In this document: positions 47,034 to 59,914 of the stretch, piece after piece
Layout of the letters: each line of letters opens with the position of its first letter
Numbering within the stretch: position 1 is the first letter of the stretch
NCBI RefSeq assembly: GCF_910592395.1
Contig: NC_088324.1
Span: 3,102,001-3,166,000 of the forward strand
Direction: 5' to 3'
From: Lineus longissimus
Taxonomy: Eukaryota; Nemertea; Pilidiophora; Heteronemertea; Lineidae
Length of the DNA stretch: 64,000 bases
The notes under the pieces: generated by a model
What the model saw: the letters and a program-made list of their open reading frames with translations, nothing else
What the model was told of the DNA's origin: nothing
Database searches by the model: none
Translations under genes and position numbers: made by a program

Positions 47034-48118
47034 CAAAAAGTCGGAAAATGTATCCTACTTGTTAGTAAGTTTTCGTAAATCCCCTGAAAACGCCTGATAA
47101 ACATTAAAGAGCATGACGTTCTACGCCTTTGTAGCAGGACTCGTAGTGTGACATTGGTGCCGCCACTTTATAGCGGTAAGGTGCATACAAGGTAAGCTTT
47201 CCTGGTGTTTTTTGTAAAAAGCTTAAAGTACAATTACATCTTCCATGACAGGCAACATCTAATATGAGAAAGAATGCTTTGGATGTACTCAATAGCACGC
47301 AGATCTACATACCGCTATGTGATATAATCGTAATTTGTTAAGTGGTCTCGCTGACCGACTTCCTAAAGCAGTGTTCTCTCAAGTATACTCAGGGATAGCA
47401 TGCTGGACTGCCAGAAAATTATGATTTTCTGCATTGGTCATGTACATTATTGATGTAAACTTCATCATTGTTGGCTGGATTTTCAGTGCCTTACATGTAC
47501 AAGTTTATTGCATTAAAAATTAATTGTAAAATACATTTTTGATAGAAAACAATTTGGTTTTTATTTGTTGGCAAATGATGAATTGTTTAAGAAGACAAAA
47601 CCAATCGATTTTATTTCTATCAAATGGCACCAGGCAATCTTGAAATAGCGTTGTAACGCGGACTATTTATTCTCGCTGAGACTGAGGAAAACACTATTGT
47701 GAGCAAAACTCTCATGCAGATGATGGATGATTTTCAAGGCTAGCCGCCACATACAGTGTTCTCTTAGCGATGGACATGGACTTCCCTGGATCAGTATTTT
47801 GACACTGATTCTTCTGTTTGGGTTTGTTCTTCATTAGGGTCGATTGTGGACTCAAATCAGAAAGATTCAGACGATTTCTCTGTCTTATCATTTGTTTGGT
47901 TATTGTTGGTTTTCTCGATCGCGAGAGCAACGTCTACGAAAACTGCCAACATGGCAACCGTTCGCAACATGGGTTCTGCAACAACCTCGTTTGCGCTACG
48001 CTATAGCGAATAGTGCTTTGACTTCATGTACCCGAATAAATATAGACGCATGTGTCGACTGTTGTCTTCTGTCGGGGCTGGTTCTTCATTATAGGCGATA
48101 GAGGGCCAAATCACAAAC
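47034..48118. other. Unit 2 to unit 3 spacer with truncated exon-1 relic
   Basis: Matches 37300-37738 plus 38682-39130, then jumps at about 47945 to the segment just before the TATA-like box, so about 400 bp is missing relative to the corresponding region before genes B and D. Contains the empty site of the 943-bp TIR element at 47458-47466. Confidence 0.6.
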
Positions 48119-51100
48119 ATGCAGGTGATTCACATGTCGTATCCTCTGCTCATGGGTGTTGGTTTTCTCGGGATTGCAACTTCTAGGAAGACTGCAGTCA
48201 GCGAGCTTCTGGCAAAAGGTAGGCTCAGAGTAATGGCTATGGGTATCATATATTCTTCTTTTGATCGCTAGTCAGTTACGAAATTGATTATGATGCAAAG
48301 CCAGTTGTTCTTCAGAGCTCGTCTTTGTCTCATGAAATAAAAAAGCCAACAAGATACCGATGTCAGTAGTTATTTCAGTTAATTTCACACCGGTTTGGAG
48401 ATTATGCAATTGTTCAGTGTAAAAATAAATTTTAAGGTAACTGTACATAACTACATGTAGGTTCACACTCCGTTGGCAATTGCAATATTTCCTCCATCAC
48501 CACATTCATTTCTTATAGCAACTCACAAATGGCTCTTCAACAGTAGTCTAGAGATAATAAGGTAAGGCAGGTATGTGAGACTCGGGTTATGATCGTATAT
48601 TATCGCATAACGTGAGTAATTGCATACAAAAACTAAGGACTATTCCGGTACTGTTTCTTTTGCTCATGACAAGAACCTTGTCACATTACTGTTTTCTTTC
48701 CTCATAATGGTCATTCACTTTGTTTAATGGAAAGGGAATTGTCACTTGACGATTATACATGTGTATCAATAAAGTTCATTCGTTATTTCTTTACTATTAA
48801 CCAATGTAAACAACAGCTTACAGAGACGAGGAATGTTTTATATACATTATATCTTAATGTACCATCGGTTAGGATTTTTTCAGAAAAGATAAACGCTGCT
48901 ACTGCGAGTTTGTGAATTCAGCATATTTTGGTGAGGTTCTTTCTGTGAGAGCAGCAGTGCACAACTTAAGCATTGGCCTAGCGGTACAAACGAACGAAAT
49001 AGAAGCGATGACTACAGTGAGTTCTTTTTCGGTATCAATACTGTCACGCCCGATGCCGAGTTATACGGCCTTCCATAGGTACATTTTCACTCACAAAATG
49101 AAACAGAAATATATGACAATTGCTTTAAATGACAAAGACTTTACGCTTGAGCTTCAGATTGAGGTGAGAGGACGCTGCACTATCTTCATGGGTGGAGAAG
49201 TACTAACTGGACAAACTTGGCAATTGATGACTGTAAGTTACGACGCCAATACAAATAAAGTTGTTTTCTATATCAACTCTAAGGCTTATGTTGGACGGAT
49301 GAATCGCAACTGTTGCAGTCCACCGAAAATGCATTATATAAATATCGGCCGCAACTATCATGGAGAAATCGCATGGGCTATGCTATTCCCGTATGTTTTG
49401 AAACAACCTGATGTAGCTCTCCTTTCTAACCACGGTAAGTCAATCATGTTTACTTTCAAAATATAGTCTAGGCTAAACATGTAAGATACTTGTAGCTAGA
49501 TATAGCCTTGGGCCATGTTCTCACTTGCTGTCAAGTCAACAAAGAAATTGTTACCGTTATGGTTACACAGAGTTTGACCTCTGCGACCTTGGAAATTAGG
49601 CCAATGTGAAAATGTTTCGAGCACGATTTAAAGCTTGTCAGGTCAAACCCTGGCATACATTTGATGATAACGTAGTGGTGGTTTGTCGATATATGACCTA
49701 CACAGATTTTTGTGACATTTACCAATATCTGTCCTCGATCACTTAAAGAGTAGGTCATGACAAAAAAAATAACCGCGTTGATCAGAACACTTTCGTGTGT
49801 AGCTGTTAGCATTGGCGTCAAAATGTCTAAAATCGTATTTCCAAGATAGCCGACTGGAACCCAGAGAAGCCTCGGTCAAATCGCAAAAGAACGTAATACG
49901 TCGAAGCATATTCCCCAAATAAAATACTATAATAATAATGAAATACCATATATTAAAGTGCTCTGTACATGCCATGCATGCTCCAGAGCACTGTACAGTA
50001 GATAAAAACGACCAAGAAGAAAAAGTTCTAAAAAACATTATAAAAGTCCAGAAAATTCGATAATACTAATATGGATTAAAACATTTGAATTGCACGATAA
50101 GATATTAGGAATGTCACACATCGTAAACGATCTGAAATAGATGAGTTTTGAGGGCTCGCTGGAAGGGCCCAATCTCTCCGATGGCTTTAAGGTGGTCAGG
50201 AAGCGCATTCCATAATACAGGACCACTGGTTCTAAATGATCGTTCACCAATTTTAGTTCTTGTCCTTGGCAGAATCAACGTGTTCTTTGATTCAGATCTT
50301 AATGACCTTGCTGGCGCATATGAATTCAGCATCTCAGACAAATATCTTGGAGAACAGTTCTGTAATGCGCGGAATACGTGAACAATTAGTTTGTAGTCAA
50401 TTCGAGCTCTGATGGAGTGCCAATGAAGCGTTTGGAGAACAGGTGTTATGTGCTCTCTGCGTTTTGTTCTTGTTATAATACGCGCCGCCATATTCTGCAC
50501 TCTTTGTAATCGACGCAAGCTGGTATCAGGTAGACCACGTAACAGAGCATTACAATAATCTAGGCGAGAAGTTACCAATCCATGGACGAGAAACTGACAG
50601 GCACTGTCTGTGAGACACCGGCGCATTCTACTAATGTTACGCAACTGCATATAGCATGCCCGGCTAACATTGCCTATGTGCTTATCCATTGATAACCATT
50701 GGTCGTATGTTACACCAAGATTCCTCACTGTTGCGGCTGGAGAGATTGACATCCCATCAATCCTTACGTTGACATTTGGTGGAGGATGGCCATACCTCGA
50801 AGAAAAGAGCGTGACCTCAGTTTTTTCGCCGTTAAGTTTTAGCAAATTCGCCTCCATCCATGTGCTTATTTCCTCGAGACAGGCTTCAAGACGCCTTATT
50901 TGAATCTCCTGACTTTTTTCACAGTTCCTTCTGAGAAAAATGTACAGCTGTGTATCATCAGCGTAAAAGTGATAATCAAGTCCGTGGCGTCTTATCAAAT
51001 CTCCAAGCGGCTTCGTGTACATGTTGTACAATTTTGGTCCCAAAACGGAGCCTTGGGGTACCCCATAATTGAGTAAGCGCGGAGAGGAAAATTCACCGCC

Positions 51101-53689
51101 AATTGTCAGCCAATTGTCACAGACTGGTATCTGTCACTGAGATATGACTGGAACCACTTCAGCGCTGTGCCAGTAATCTTAAAGTGCACTCTCAGGCGTT
51201 CTAGGAGGACGGAGTGGTCGATCGTATCGAAGGCGGCGGACAAGTCGAGCATCACCAAAACGGCTGCGTTCCCTTCATCAATGGCATTAAGAATATCAGA
51301 CTGAACCCGGAGTAAGGCTGTTTCCGTCGAATGATATTGCGTATATGCACTTTGATATGGTTCACGAAGAGAATTGGCTTGCAAATGGTTGTCTAGCCTG
51401 CTAGCTACAACTTTCTCCAGAACCTTTGTTATGAAACTCAAGTTCGACACAGGTCGATAGTTCTTCAGAATGTTCTGATCTGGACCGGCCTTTTTTAATA
51501 AAGGCCTAATGTGTGCTAGCTTCAAATCAGTCGGAACAATACCATCCGTCATGGATTGATTGACAATTTTGGTGATGCTAGGTACGATATCATGAATGCA
51601 GTCCTTAAGGAGCCAAGTCGGTAATGGATCTAATGAACATGACTTGGAAGTTCTGGCAAGGATGATCTTTCTAACTTACTCCTCACTCGCTGGCTCAAGA
51701 ATTGAAAGTTCACGGCATGCGTCACTGGGTGACTCTTCCTCAACAACGGTGTCGCGGGCATTCAGTCCCTTTATAATCTTGACAATCTTTTGCATGTTCA
51801 GCCCTGTCATGATTGTCCTTGAGCGGCACAGCTTTCAGGTTGTCAAAGTTCACAGAATTGATTCTCTTTGCAAGTGGAGTTAGATTTGAGGGGTTAACTA
51901 AAGGCACCACATTTCGAGTCCGAAAATGATCCTGCCTTTACACCCCGGTGAGTCGGCCTCTTTAATCCTGGCAGTAGAATAGGCAGAATGTTTGGTGCAC
52001 CGCTCCTTAATCCCATGAGTTGTGATCTGGCATAAACAGTCATTGTCTAAAGCTTTTGTATACATACGGTGTAAACTGCATGTATAAAAAATATGGCAGG
52101 AAATTGGAAAATATTGCTAGAGTTTCTTGATTAAAAAGTCGCTTTTGCAAAACAATGACTAGATCCAAAAAGGTCCACGTATTCCTTGAACATTCACGAA
52201 GAAGTATGCCGAAACATATTGGTGTCCACGATGTAAAAGAGGTTTTAAACGATAAATTTTCGAGAGCCCAAAAAATTGTGTGGCAGCCGTGTTCAAAGCT
52301 CTCCTCTCCACTCCACCCAAAGCTACCATCACAGAAACGTCAGGCATCTAGCCCAAGCGGTTACGAATTTTGTTCCGCTAATGGACGACGGACGAGGACG
52401 GCCGACTTGTGCCATAGTTTACTGTAAAAGACGCCAACTGATGAGCTTGAAAGCCATGGTGACAGAATATGACAGGAAAAGAAAGAACGAGCGGCGGTTT
52501 GCAACTCCTTACCCTTTCTTTAGTGACGTTTGAATCTAGTATAAATATAAGTTCGGAAATAGATACAAAAGACACCCAACATTAATTTTGATTTGGAGTT
52601 GCGAGCCTTTACTTTCTCTTTCCAGTCCGAACGCTTTCTATCACCTTCGTCTTTTAGCTCCAATTTAAAATGTTAGGTCTTGATCTCGTCATCCAGTCTT
52701 AAGACGTGCCCATGGTCAAGTTGGATAAAGAATATTGAATAACTTTGGGTGAAACACATACTTGGCTGTTCAGTGTTTCATTGCGTCACTCTTTCCTTCC
52801 TCCAGTTAAAGATTCTATGGGTATGTATACAATGCCACCGTTATCATTTTCTGTCCTATACCGTTAGGGGGCATGCTGTGCATTCCACCACAACAGTATT
52901 CCGCAATAGGGCTGAAATATGACGAAATACTCTATATATAATGAAAGTTAATTTTCGCACGAGACTGACCTCGGTTGGTCAAGGGTTGTCTCCACAGAGG
53001 CTCTTGAAGATATCAAGAAGCCGCTCATAGGAGCTTTTTTTGAGCTTGCCGTGTAGGGCATAAACTGGTTTCCGGTATGTTTCGAATCTATGACCTCGGA
53101 TTAGCCGTTTGTACCACAACGCTCCAAGTCCATCGTGGTATAGGCAGATGTGCATTATGATACAGTCTGGTTTCAGGGTGGCATCATTCTGTTACCGGCA
53201 ACAATCGGGTATCCTTCTCTCTTGGCAAACCCAGGCCAGGTTGTCATCAACAATATTATAAAATGACTCAGCGACAGGTTTGTGCAGTAACCAAACACCT
53301 ACTGTGCAAACACTTGTCAGTTTTGGTGCATCTGTTTCACAATGGGCAAGTACACGTATTATAGGCCTTTTGAACAGATGCCTTTCAACCGGCTAAATAG
53401 CGTCTACATGTACAACGTATTACATTGTAATAAATTAATCAGTCGTTTAATGCATGTCATACAAGAAAACATTACCTCAGCAAGTAACGAGATGAAATTT
53501 GTACGCAGTGACCAAGATGCAATTTCACAGTCTACGCTCTGTTTTGAAAACACTTCGCTTATAAAGTGTGCAGCCGTATTGCTAATTGTTTGCCATGACA
53601 ACACGGGGATATATGCCGGTTTTATATTTGATCAGACGCGCAGTTACTGCCCATGTTTAATCTATATTTATCTGATGGCAGAAAAATAG
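48119..53689 (+). CDS. Array gene C: predicted secreted LamG-like/PAN-like protein with a LINE in intron 3
   Basis: Exons 48119-48218, 48519-48561, 48884-49434, 52806-52820, 53481-53689; 918 nt, 305 residues, no internal stop, same phases as gene B. The signal peptide core is 'YPLLMGVGFLGIA'. The jelly-roll exon differs from gene B at a limited number of sites and shares 'NRNCCSPPK' with gene A and 'AFHRYIFTH' with gene D. Intron 3 is 3.4 kb because a CR1-like LINE (about 49920-52319) is inserted antisense to the gene. Exon 5 ends 'LMAEK' then TAG. If exon 4 is not spliced at its GTATGT donor, translation stops at 52867 after a short 'MYTMPPLS' tail. Expected location: secretory pathway/extracellular, by inference. 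Confidence 0.65.
49920..52319 (-). mobile_element. CR1-like LINE inserted in intron 3 of gene C
   Basis: Units 1 and 2 read 'ttccccaaagctaccatc' without interruption (27160, 41503). In unit 3 the sequence leaves at about 49919 and returns at about 52318, with 'cccaaa' on both sides as a possible short duplication. The minus-strand RT has the family motifs (next entry). The 3' end is at the left border and shows an AT-rich 'ttattattatag' tail. The 5' end is truncated, and 51900-52319 is assigned to the insertion only because it is absent from the other units. Confidence 0.85.
50114..51900 (-). pseudogene. CR1-like LINE reverse transcriptase
   Basis: The minus-strand frame 51552-51106 carries 'HIRPLLKKAG', 'NYRPVSNLSFITKVLEKVV' and 'MLDLSAAFDTIDH' (motif A). 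The next frame, 51043-50114, begins just after the 'GVPQGSVLGP' motif-B region and has 'YHFYADDTQLYI' (motif C), 'KTEVTLFSS', 'RNLGVTYD' and the C-terminal 'YCNALLRGLPDTSLRRLQ' and 'IGPFQRALKTHLF' blocks typical of CR1-group elements. The frames are separated by an 11-bp tandem duplication at 51098-51119. Frameshifted N-terminal sequence is detectable to about 51900. Inactive. Confidence 0.85.
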
Positions 53690-54801
53690 GTCCATACGTA
53701 CTCTAAGTTTTCAAAATCCTGGGCAAATTCACACCTTGCGAATTCATTCTGAATTTCAAGCAGCTTGGAGTCCTGGTGCCCGCCATTATCAAGTTTACCC
53801 CATTGGAAGGGTCTAGAGAAGTATTTACAGGGGATGTTATATATAGATGAACGCTCAGCAATGAATGAACACTCGATCAACGATCTGCTTACGATCATTC
53901 CAGGCGGATTAGAAGAAAGCGGATGAAAATCAAAGAAATCAATGAGTCAATATTTTGGGATTAAATGTAGCGTAACATAATCTTCTGAGATGTTTTCATT
54001 AGTTGTAAAAAAGTGGTGGTTTCTGAAATTTATAAAGTAACAAGGGTTGAGCGAGATCGTGTCAAATGAGATCGAAATCTACATATAAGAGGCCCGGACA
54101 GGGGAGTTCCCCCTCCTGCGCATGCTCAGTTGTTCATGACACCTGCAATACGTCATTGACGAACAATTTAGGTGCTTACGAAATCATTTCAGGAATCGCT
54201 AGAATTAGTAAAATCGGATGCTTACGATACCGGACCACTTTGGCACCTATGCATAAAGGCGGCTGTATGTGACCAAGGCCCATTGCTCTGGCGAATCCTA
54301 AATCGCAACCACAAGCCTTAAACTAGAGCAACCGCTGTATACCGTTGAGGAAAAAAATGTTTTTAATCGTCTTACCCGACAAACTCTCCCTCTTAAACTG
54401 TAATTGAAACATTTCTAGCTGATACTAATTATTCTCTTCGAGCCAAAAAGCAAAACATAACACATCACTACCTAAAAGGACCATTGGTATTAGTAAGGGT
54501 AATATTACCTAGTTCGCTGAAATATCACGCTTTGCCGATGTTGACTCCGATTTGACCCGAGTTAGTTCCCATGCGTCGACGCTGTCCATGTGGAACAATG
54601 CATAAGTAAGGTGCTTCCTGGAGCCATGGATCTACCCTGTGAAGGCTTGGTGTACAATGTAGGTATGAATTTTTCCTACGTCACGCTGATAACCCGCTAC
54701 TGCAACGCACTCTCCCAGTCTTCGGTCCAATGACGAATTTTCTATACACCCGTTGAAACTCTCACATAGTCCCTCATCTGCTACAGTTTTATCATCCATG
54801 T
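53690..54801. other. Unit 3 spacer, left part
   Basis: Collinear with the unit 1 and unit 2 spacers, including the uninterrupted Gypsy target near 54332. No gene is supported. Confidence 0.55.
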
Positions 54802-55986
54802 GTAGAGGGGGTTTATGTATGTGGTTGGTACGGGGACTTATTGGGTCGACCGAGGAGTGTAATTCTTACGCTTGTGAAATGGTAAGTATTTGCTCCAGTA
54901 GTGGGGACCGTGATCCGAGGGGATATTCTTACACTTGTGAAATGGCAAGAGGTTAGGGACAATGATTGGGGAATAATTCTTCCTTTTATGATATGGTAAG
55001 AAGAGTTTTGCTCAAGGAATCACACAAGGTCCTGAGTTCAGCAGTTGTAAGCGTGTTCTGGTGGCTTATCTGAAGCTGTGTAAACAGCAACACGTGTAAT
55101 TGGTACCTGTGATAGATTAGTAATCTATTCACGGCTGGAGGTCTTATTGAGACAGGTCAATATTTCCAAAAAGGTACCAGTGATGTTATTTTGAGATTGA
55201 CGGAGACACAGACAAACTGAGTCCTAAACACGAGGTATTTCTTGGTATAAGGCTCTGCTTGACGTGTTCAAAATGGGGGGTGGACTTAACTCAAAGGTAA
55301 AGCACAAGCTCTGCAGTAGCAGAAAGGGGCGCCTTCAAGAATCGTACCTCTTTGCTAGGAATCAATTTATGCAAAAGGTTGTTAGTATAGCACACTATAT
55401 TATCAAGATAAGATTAAAACGTGCTTTATGATTTTATTGAGGAGAATTTACAATAGTAGGAGGAGGATGAAATATAAAGGCCTAAAGATGATTTGGGCTG
55501 AATACCGCTAGAAGCTGTTGAAATCAGCAGGTATAAAACTGTACGTAATAGTAATTATGTCTTATCAAATAATTTCCGTTCGCGAACCGTTGGAGATCAC
55601 TTCAAAGCCAGGAGTAATAGTAATCAAGATGGTGGCTAAATTAGGTACGTATCAATGCAAGAATGATGATTATGATGTAGAAAAATAGGTGAAATCGGCA
55701 AACTTACGTGTATTTTTACGGGAAATCGGGGGGGGGGGGGGGGTCAGATCTCAGTGGCCGTTTAGCCTGTCAGTGACTCCGACCCTTTGTGTCTCGACTG
55801 AGATCCTCTTCTAAGTGTGAGCCCCGTTCAAGCAACTTGTTCCCTTTATATACCCGTTTTAGTTCAGGAATTTACCTGTTTTCCCAGGAATTTAGATGTG
55901 CAATTTTAGTCAATTTACTCGTCAGATGTATACCTATTTCTGGTTTAAACTAGCTTTTTGAGGTGATCTCCCTGGGATTCCATTAA

Positions 55987-56947
55987 AGGATAGCTCCTGG
56001 AATAAATCGCTATAGCGATAATCGGGAAAACTAACGCACCTGTATATTTCGTATATCATTATTATTCCAATATAGGACTGTATATCGCTCAAAAATTTGC
56101 GTTTGTACCAATAAAGGTGTTTTAAATCCACTAAACACAGAGTTCATGGAGGGCGCCATTTTCTCACTTTTTTCGCGATCTCTCCTCCAAAACCGGAGAA
56201 TCGTGACGTCACGTGTGCAATTCACATTGTCAGTATTGTCACAATAGCAGTCAGCCGATTGATATTTTGAGATCGTGTTATTGTATTGTTATCAAGGGGG
56301 CTTCAGATGATGAAAGCTACGTTGACAGCAGTGACACTTCGATGAGCAGCGGGAGTTATGAAGATTTGGATGTAGGGGGAAATGTTGGTGTACAGGGCTA
56401 CCAGTTTGAGCCGGAATATGAAGAGGGGGAGCTTGAGTCATTGACGGCAATGACACTATGGCTCAAGCTATTGAAGATGCAGCTGGACCCGATGTTGATG
56501 ACCAAACTGGACTATGCACCGAGGCATTTTGCATTCAAGCAATCCATATATTACGCGAATGTCCAAATAAAACGAAATTAGAATGATTTAATTGCGTGAA
56601 ATCTTGAGACATGCGAGAGAGATCGCGAAGAAACGGATATTGACATGGATTCACACACTGCGCACGCGCGAAAAGCGGTGACAAGCCCACAATATGCACG
56701 ATCGGTGCTTCGGAATTTCAGCCAATCACTGCCATTGCACACACCGCGTCATCACCGAGGGAAATTTGACTCAAAATGGCGCTGTCCATGTCAGTAAAAT
56801 AGGGACTATTAATATCAATTTTTCTCCCTGAACTATTATATTTCTTCCACTTTCAAAAGGTTTGTGGTAAAGAGGAATACTCATTTAATATATTTCCATT
56901 GGTTTCGTTCAAAAAGGCTGCCAACGATTTATTCCAGGAGCTATCCT
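55987..56947. mobile_element. 961-bp TTAA-flanked TIR element
   Basis: Terminal inverted repeats of 23 bp, 'aggatagctcctggaataaa' at 55987 and its complement ending at 56947. TTAA is immediately outside both ends (55983-55986, 56948-56951). The TTAA target is that of piggyBac, but the terminal bases are not the usual CCY start, so a TA-target superfamily with TTA-starting ends is an alternative. No transposase. Confidence 0.75.
56213..56581 (+). CDS. ORF fragment in the TTAA-flanked element, P2RX7-like leader motif
   Basis: A 122-codon frame. Its middle is an acidic/Ser-rich stretch ('SYVDSSDTSMSSGSYEDL') followed by 'VQGYQFEPEYEEGELE'. An acidic leader plus a G-Y-Q-F-E-P-E-Y box precedes the Cys-rich cytoplasmic-ballast-like domain in many invertebrate and fish P2X7-domain proteins; I recall this from family knowledge and could not search. 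The Cys-rich domain itself is absent: the frame turns into unrelated sequence and stops. It may be a captured gene fragment or chance. A real start codon is not established. Confidence 0.3.
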   Translation: MCNSHCQYCHNSSQPIDILRSCYCIVIKGASDDESYVDSSDTSMSSGSYEDLDVGGNVGVQGYQFEPEYEEGELESLTAMTLWLKLLKMQLDPMLMTKLDYAPRHFAFKQSIYYANVQIKRN

Positions 56948-57660
56948 TTAAATGACTCATTGCAGTTCACAATGATAGGTACATATTTTATGGTATTTCC
57001 TAATAGATAAATGTTTATCTTAAAGGCAAATTATGACATGTTATACAGTGATATTGGATGAGGTACTAGTTGTTGCTACAAAACGTATCTCACATAAAAT
57101 ATATTTTAACTGTTTCTCAAAGCTTTATTTCGCCAAATAACATATATATCAGTATTTCTAGATATTGCTCAATTCAAAACTTGCATAGATATTAATCAAC
57201 CAATTAGTCATGGTTTCAGGAAATGCATTCCTTAGCATGATGAAATATGCTGTGACGGTGATTTTGTTCTTTTAATAGAAATTTGTTATTCATACTTATG
57301 TAATAATGCACCTGCTAAGGTGAGTAATGTTTTGACTAGGATGAAATGAAGCCCGAAAAGCGAATAAATGGCCTAATGGTAGCATGCAACATGATACTGC
57401 TTCATGACACGCAAAGAAGCGAGGGGTCTGAGAAGGATTCTAAGTAAATATTAATAACAACTTTTATATCATATCATATCATATCATCAATTAAGGTCGA
57501 AGGCCTTTTAACTGTAAGTCCTTGTTGAGAGCCCTCACTCGTTCGCAACATGAAACAACATTTAAACACAAAGAAGCCACTCACAGCAGTTCATGATTTC
57601 ACGCGAAGCAACCGAGAATGTACAATAAACAGTGATATAGTGCGCAGCACTATACACACG

Positions 57661-59914
57661 CACCAATCCGGTGTGTATAGTGCGCTGCTTGTAACACGGA
57701 TTGATGAATAGCCTTCTTGTTCTGTTATGATAAAAAAACATTTTAAGAATGTCGTGATAGCTTTTTGATAACACTTTGAAGTTTATTTGTGCAAAACAGA
57801 TGCGTAATAAAGAGATAAATTTTAACAACGAATGGCGCAGTCTGATCCGTGACCAGATGACAGCACGACTGATCACTTACGAAGAGGCGCCACCCTTCGT
57901 TTATGCAGGTTTCTCGCATGAATCTATTTTCTCAGCAATGTGACCTTCTTCGGCGTCGCAATGAAAAACCTCTTTTTGTTTTGTTGTTAGTTTTATAGAA
58001 TGATCGTATTCTGGCAAAATTGGACAAAAAGGCCGCGTCGTGCTAAAACGTTCCCTCGTCCTCCATTTTGAAAAAGTAGAACGCGCAATGATATTGTGCG
58101 TATGCGTGTCCAACCTTAGATACGTCCCATTTTGACCATTGTTGGCCGTCGATTGTTCCCATTGTTGAAAGGTGCCTGGGAAACCAACTGCGGCAGAGTC
58201 AGTAAATCAAGTGACACTTAGCAACGATAATTACCATTGACGACGCTTGGAGAATGACTGCAACGATAATGGAAATGATCGCCGTTGCGTCGTAATAACG
58301 GGGTGACGTAAAATCGGATCACGGGGTCACTCACGTGTTGAGAAATAAATGTCGTTCACGCCAGGACTTGTGCGTACCACAAATAACGAATAACGCGCCA
58401 ATTTTGTTTCTACTATCTAAGAGTTGAAACAAAATTGGAAAAGCATCAAACACGTTTTGAAAAATAATTTACTGATGAAGCAGAGAAAGAACAAACATAC
58501 TGCATTAAAAAGGCGTCCATTCCATTTATTAGAAGTAGAGCTGCGTCTATCACACATGCGTATGGGTTACGGCAACACCTCTTCTAGCTATTTTTAAAGC
58601 TTACCCTAACTTCTTCAGCTATTTTGTTCCTCCCTCCCATTCTTCAAGCTGCAAATGCAAGTCACCGTGAATTGCATGAAGCTCAACATTCACGTATCGA
58701 TCCGGAGAAATTTGAAGCTGTGAAAATATACTAATTGCTTCAACTGAATGTCCAGATGTCTAAAGCGCCTATTCGCCTTCAAACGCCCATGATTTCCCTT
58801 CGATCCTGTCAATAGCGCGAATACTCATTTCAAGCAGTTTCGTTTCTCTTCCAACTATACACATTCGCGAACATAAGACAAATATCCGGCTATTTAGAAA
58901 TCTAACCACCACGACTTGAAACTAGAAAATCATGCACATCAGGCATGTCAGGGTGAGTAAAATAATTGCCCACTCAAGTCCACTCGGCAATGTTATGTCC
59001 GTATCGTTTGGGGCTCTGGAAAGCGAAGTACTGGTTGTACATGCATTTCTTTGCTTGGTTTTTATTGGTCTTCACCCCAAAACCAAACAGGATCTTTCCA
59101 TTTTGATAACTATGGTAAATTGTTTGTATGTATCTGTATACATTTGCATACATATTGTAGTATATGTGCATTGAATTCGAATATTTTCCGCTCTGTACGG
59201 TTTATTTCGCGACTAATCAGGATGAAATGTTCAGGTTATTATTTTTTTGTGTCCTTCTATTCATGAATGCCATGAATTAACTAGAAATATCCAAAAACAA
59301 AGTTTATAATGGTCTATACAGGAAACCATCCAAATGACCATTGGTCTTCGCTGAATAATTTGTTTAATTTCTGAACTGAGAATGCTGAATCCATAAACTC
59401 CTGTTTGGTCATGAGGCAAGGATCGATAAAAAACAAATTAAAAGAAACCCGAGTAATAGTTCGCCCTCCAGAACCCCAAACGATGCAGACATAACATTAA
59501 CAAATTAACTATAAAGGAGGCTTCTTCCGAGTGCTTAATGGTTCGTCAATTTTGCTCTCTGATTTATCCGACAGAAGTCCGACATTGTTCGACTTTTCCC
59601 TAAAAGGTCAGATTTCTAAAAACACGGTGATTTCCCAAAATAGGGCATTGAAGGGCATTAAAGTCCTAAGTTGAATGGGGTTAATGAGGTGTGAACCAAC
59701 GACTTAGAGTGACCTTGAATATGAATACTAACTAGGACACTCTGACTGTTTGGCCCACACCTCATTAACCCCATTCAACATAGACCTATGATCTTTAATG
59801 CTCAATTTTGGGAAAAACCTATTTTTTTAACGAGGTTTTTTTCGAAATCTGACCTTTCAGGGAAAAGTCGGACTTTTGTCGGATAAGTCAGGAAAAAGTT
59901 ACAGAAACTGTAAA
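57661..59914. other. Unit 3 spacer, right part
   Basis: Collinear with unit 1 at about 35040-37310, including the ~535-bp block missing from unit 2. No gene is supported. Confidence 0.55.
59560..59890. repeat. Long imperfect inverted repeat, unit 3 copy
   Basis: Same fold-back as in units 1 and 2. Confidence 0.8.

Larger units (their letters stand above)
54802..57660. other. Unit-3-specific 2.9-kb block
   Basis: Units 1 and 2 pass from 'tttgatcatccacgca' straight to 'tcaatccggtgtgtat' (about 35035 and 43675). Unit 3 diverges after 'atcatccatg' and returns at 'ccaatccggtgtgta' near 57665. The block has three short imperfect repeats of 'attcttac-cttgtgaaatgg' (54860-55005), a 16-base G run (55728-55743), the TIR element at 55987-56947 and an ATATC microsatellite (57465-57486). 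The nature of the whole block is unresolved. Confidence 0.6.

Noticed and set aside
52155-52427. 90-codon plus-strand frame across the right border of the LINE insertion
   Set aside because: It spans the insertion border and joins unrelated sequences.
54802-57660. The unit-3 block as a complete LTR retrotransposon starting 'tgtagagggg'
   Set aside because: No matching second LTR, primer-binding site or pol motifs were found.
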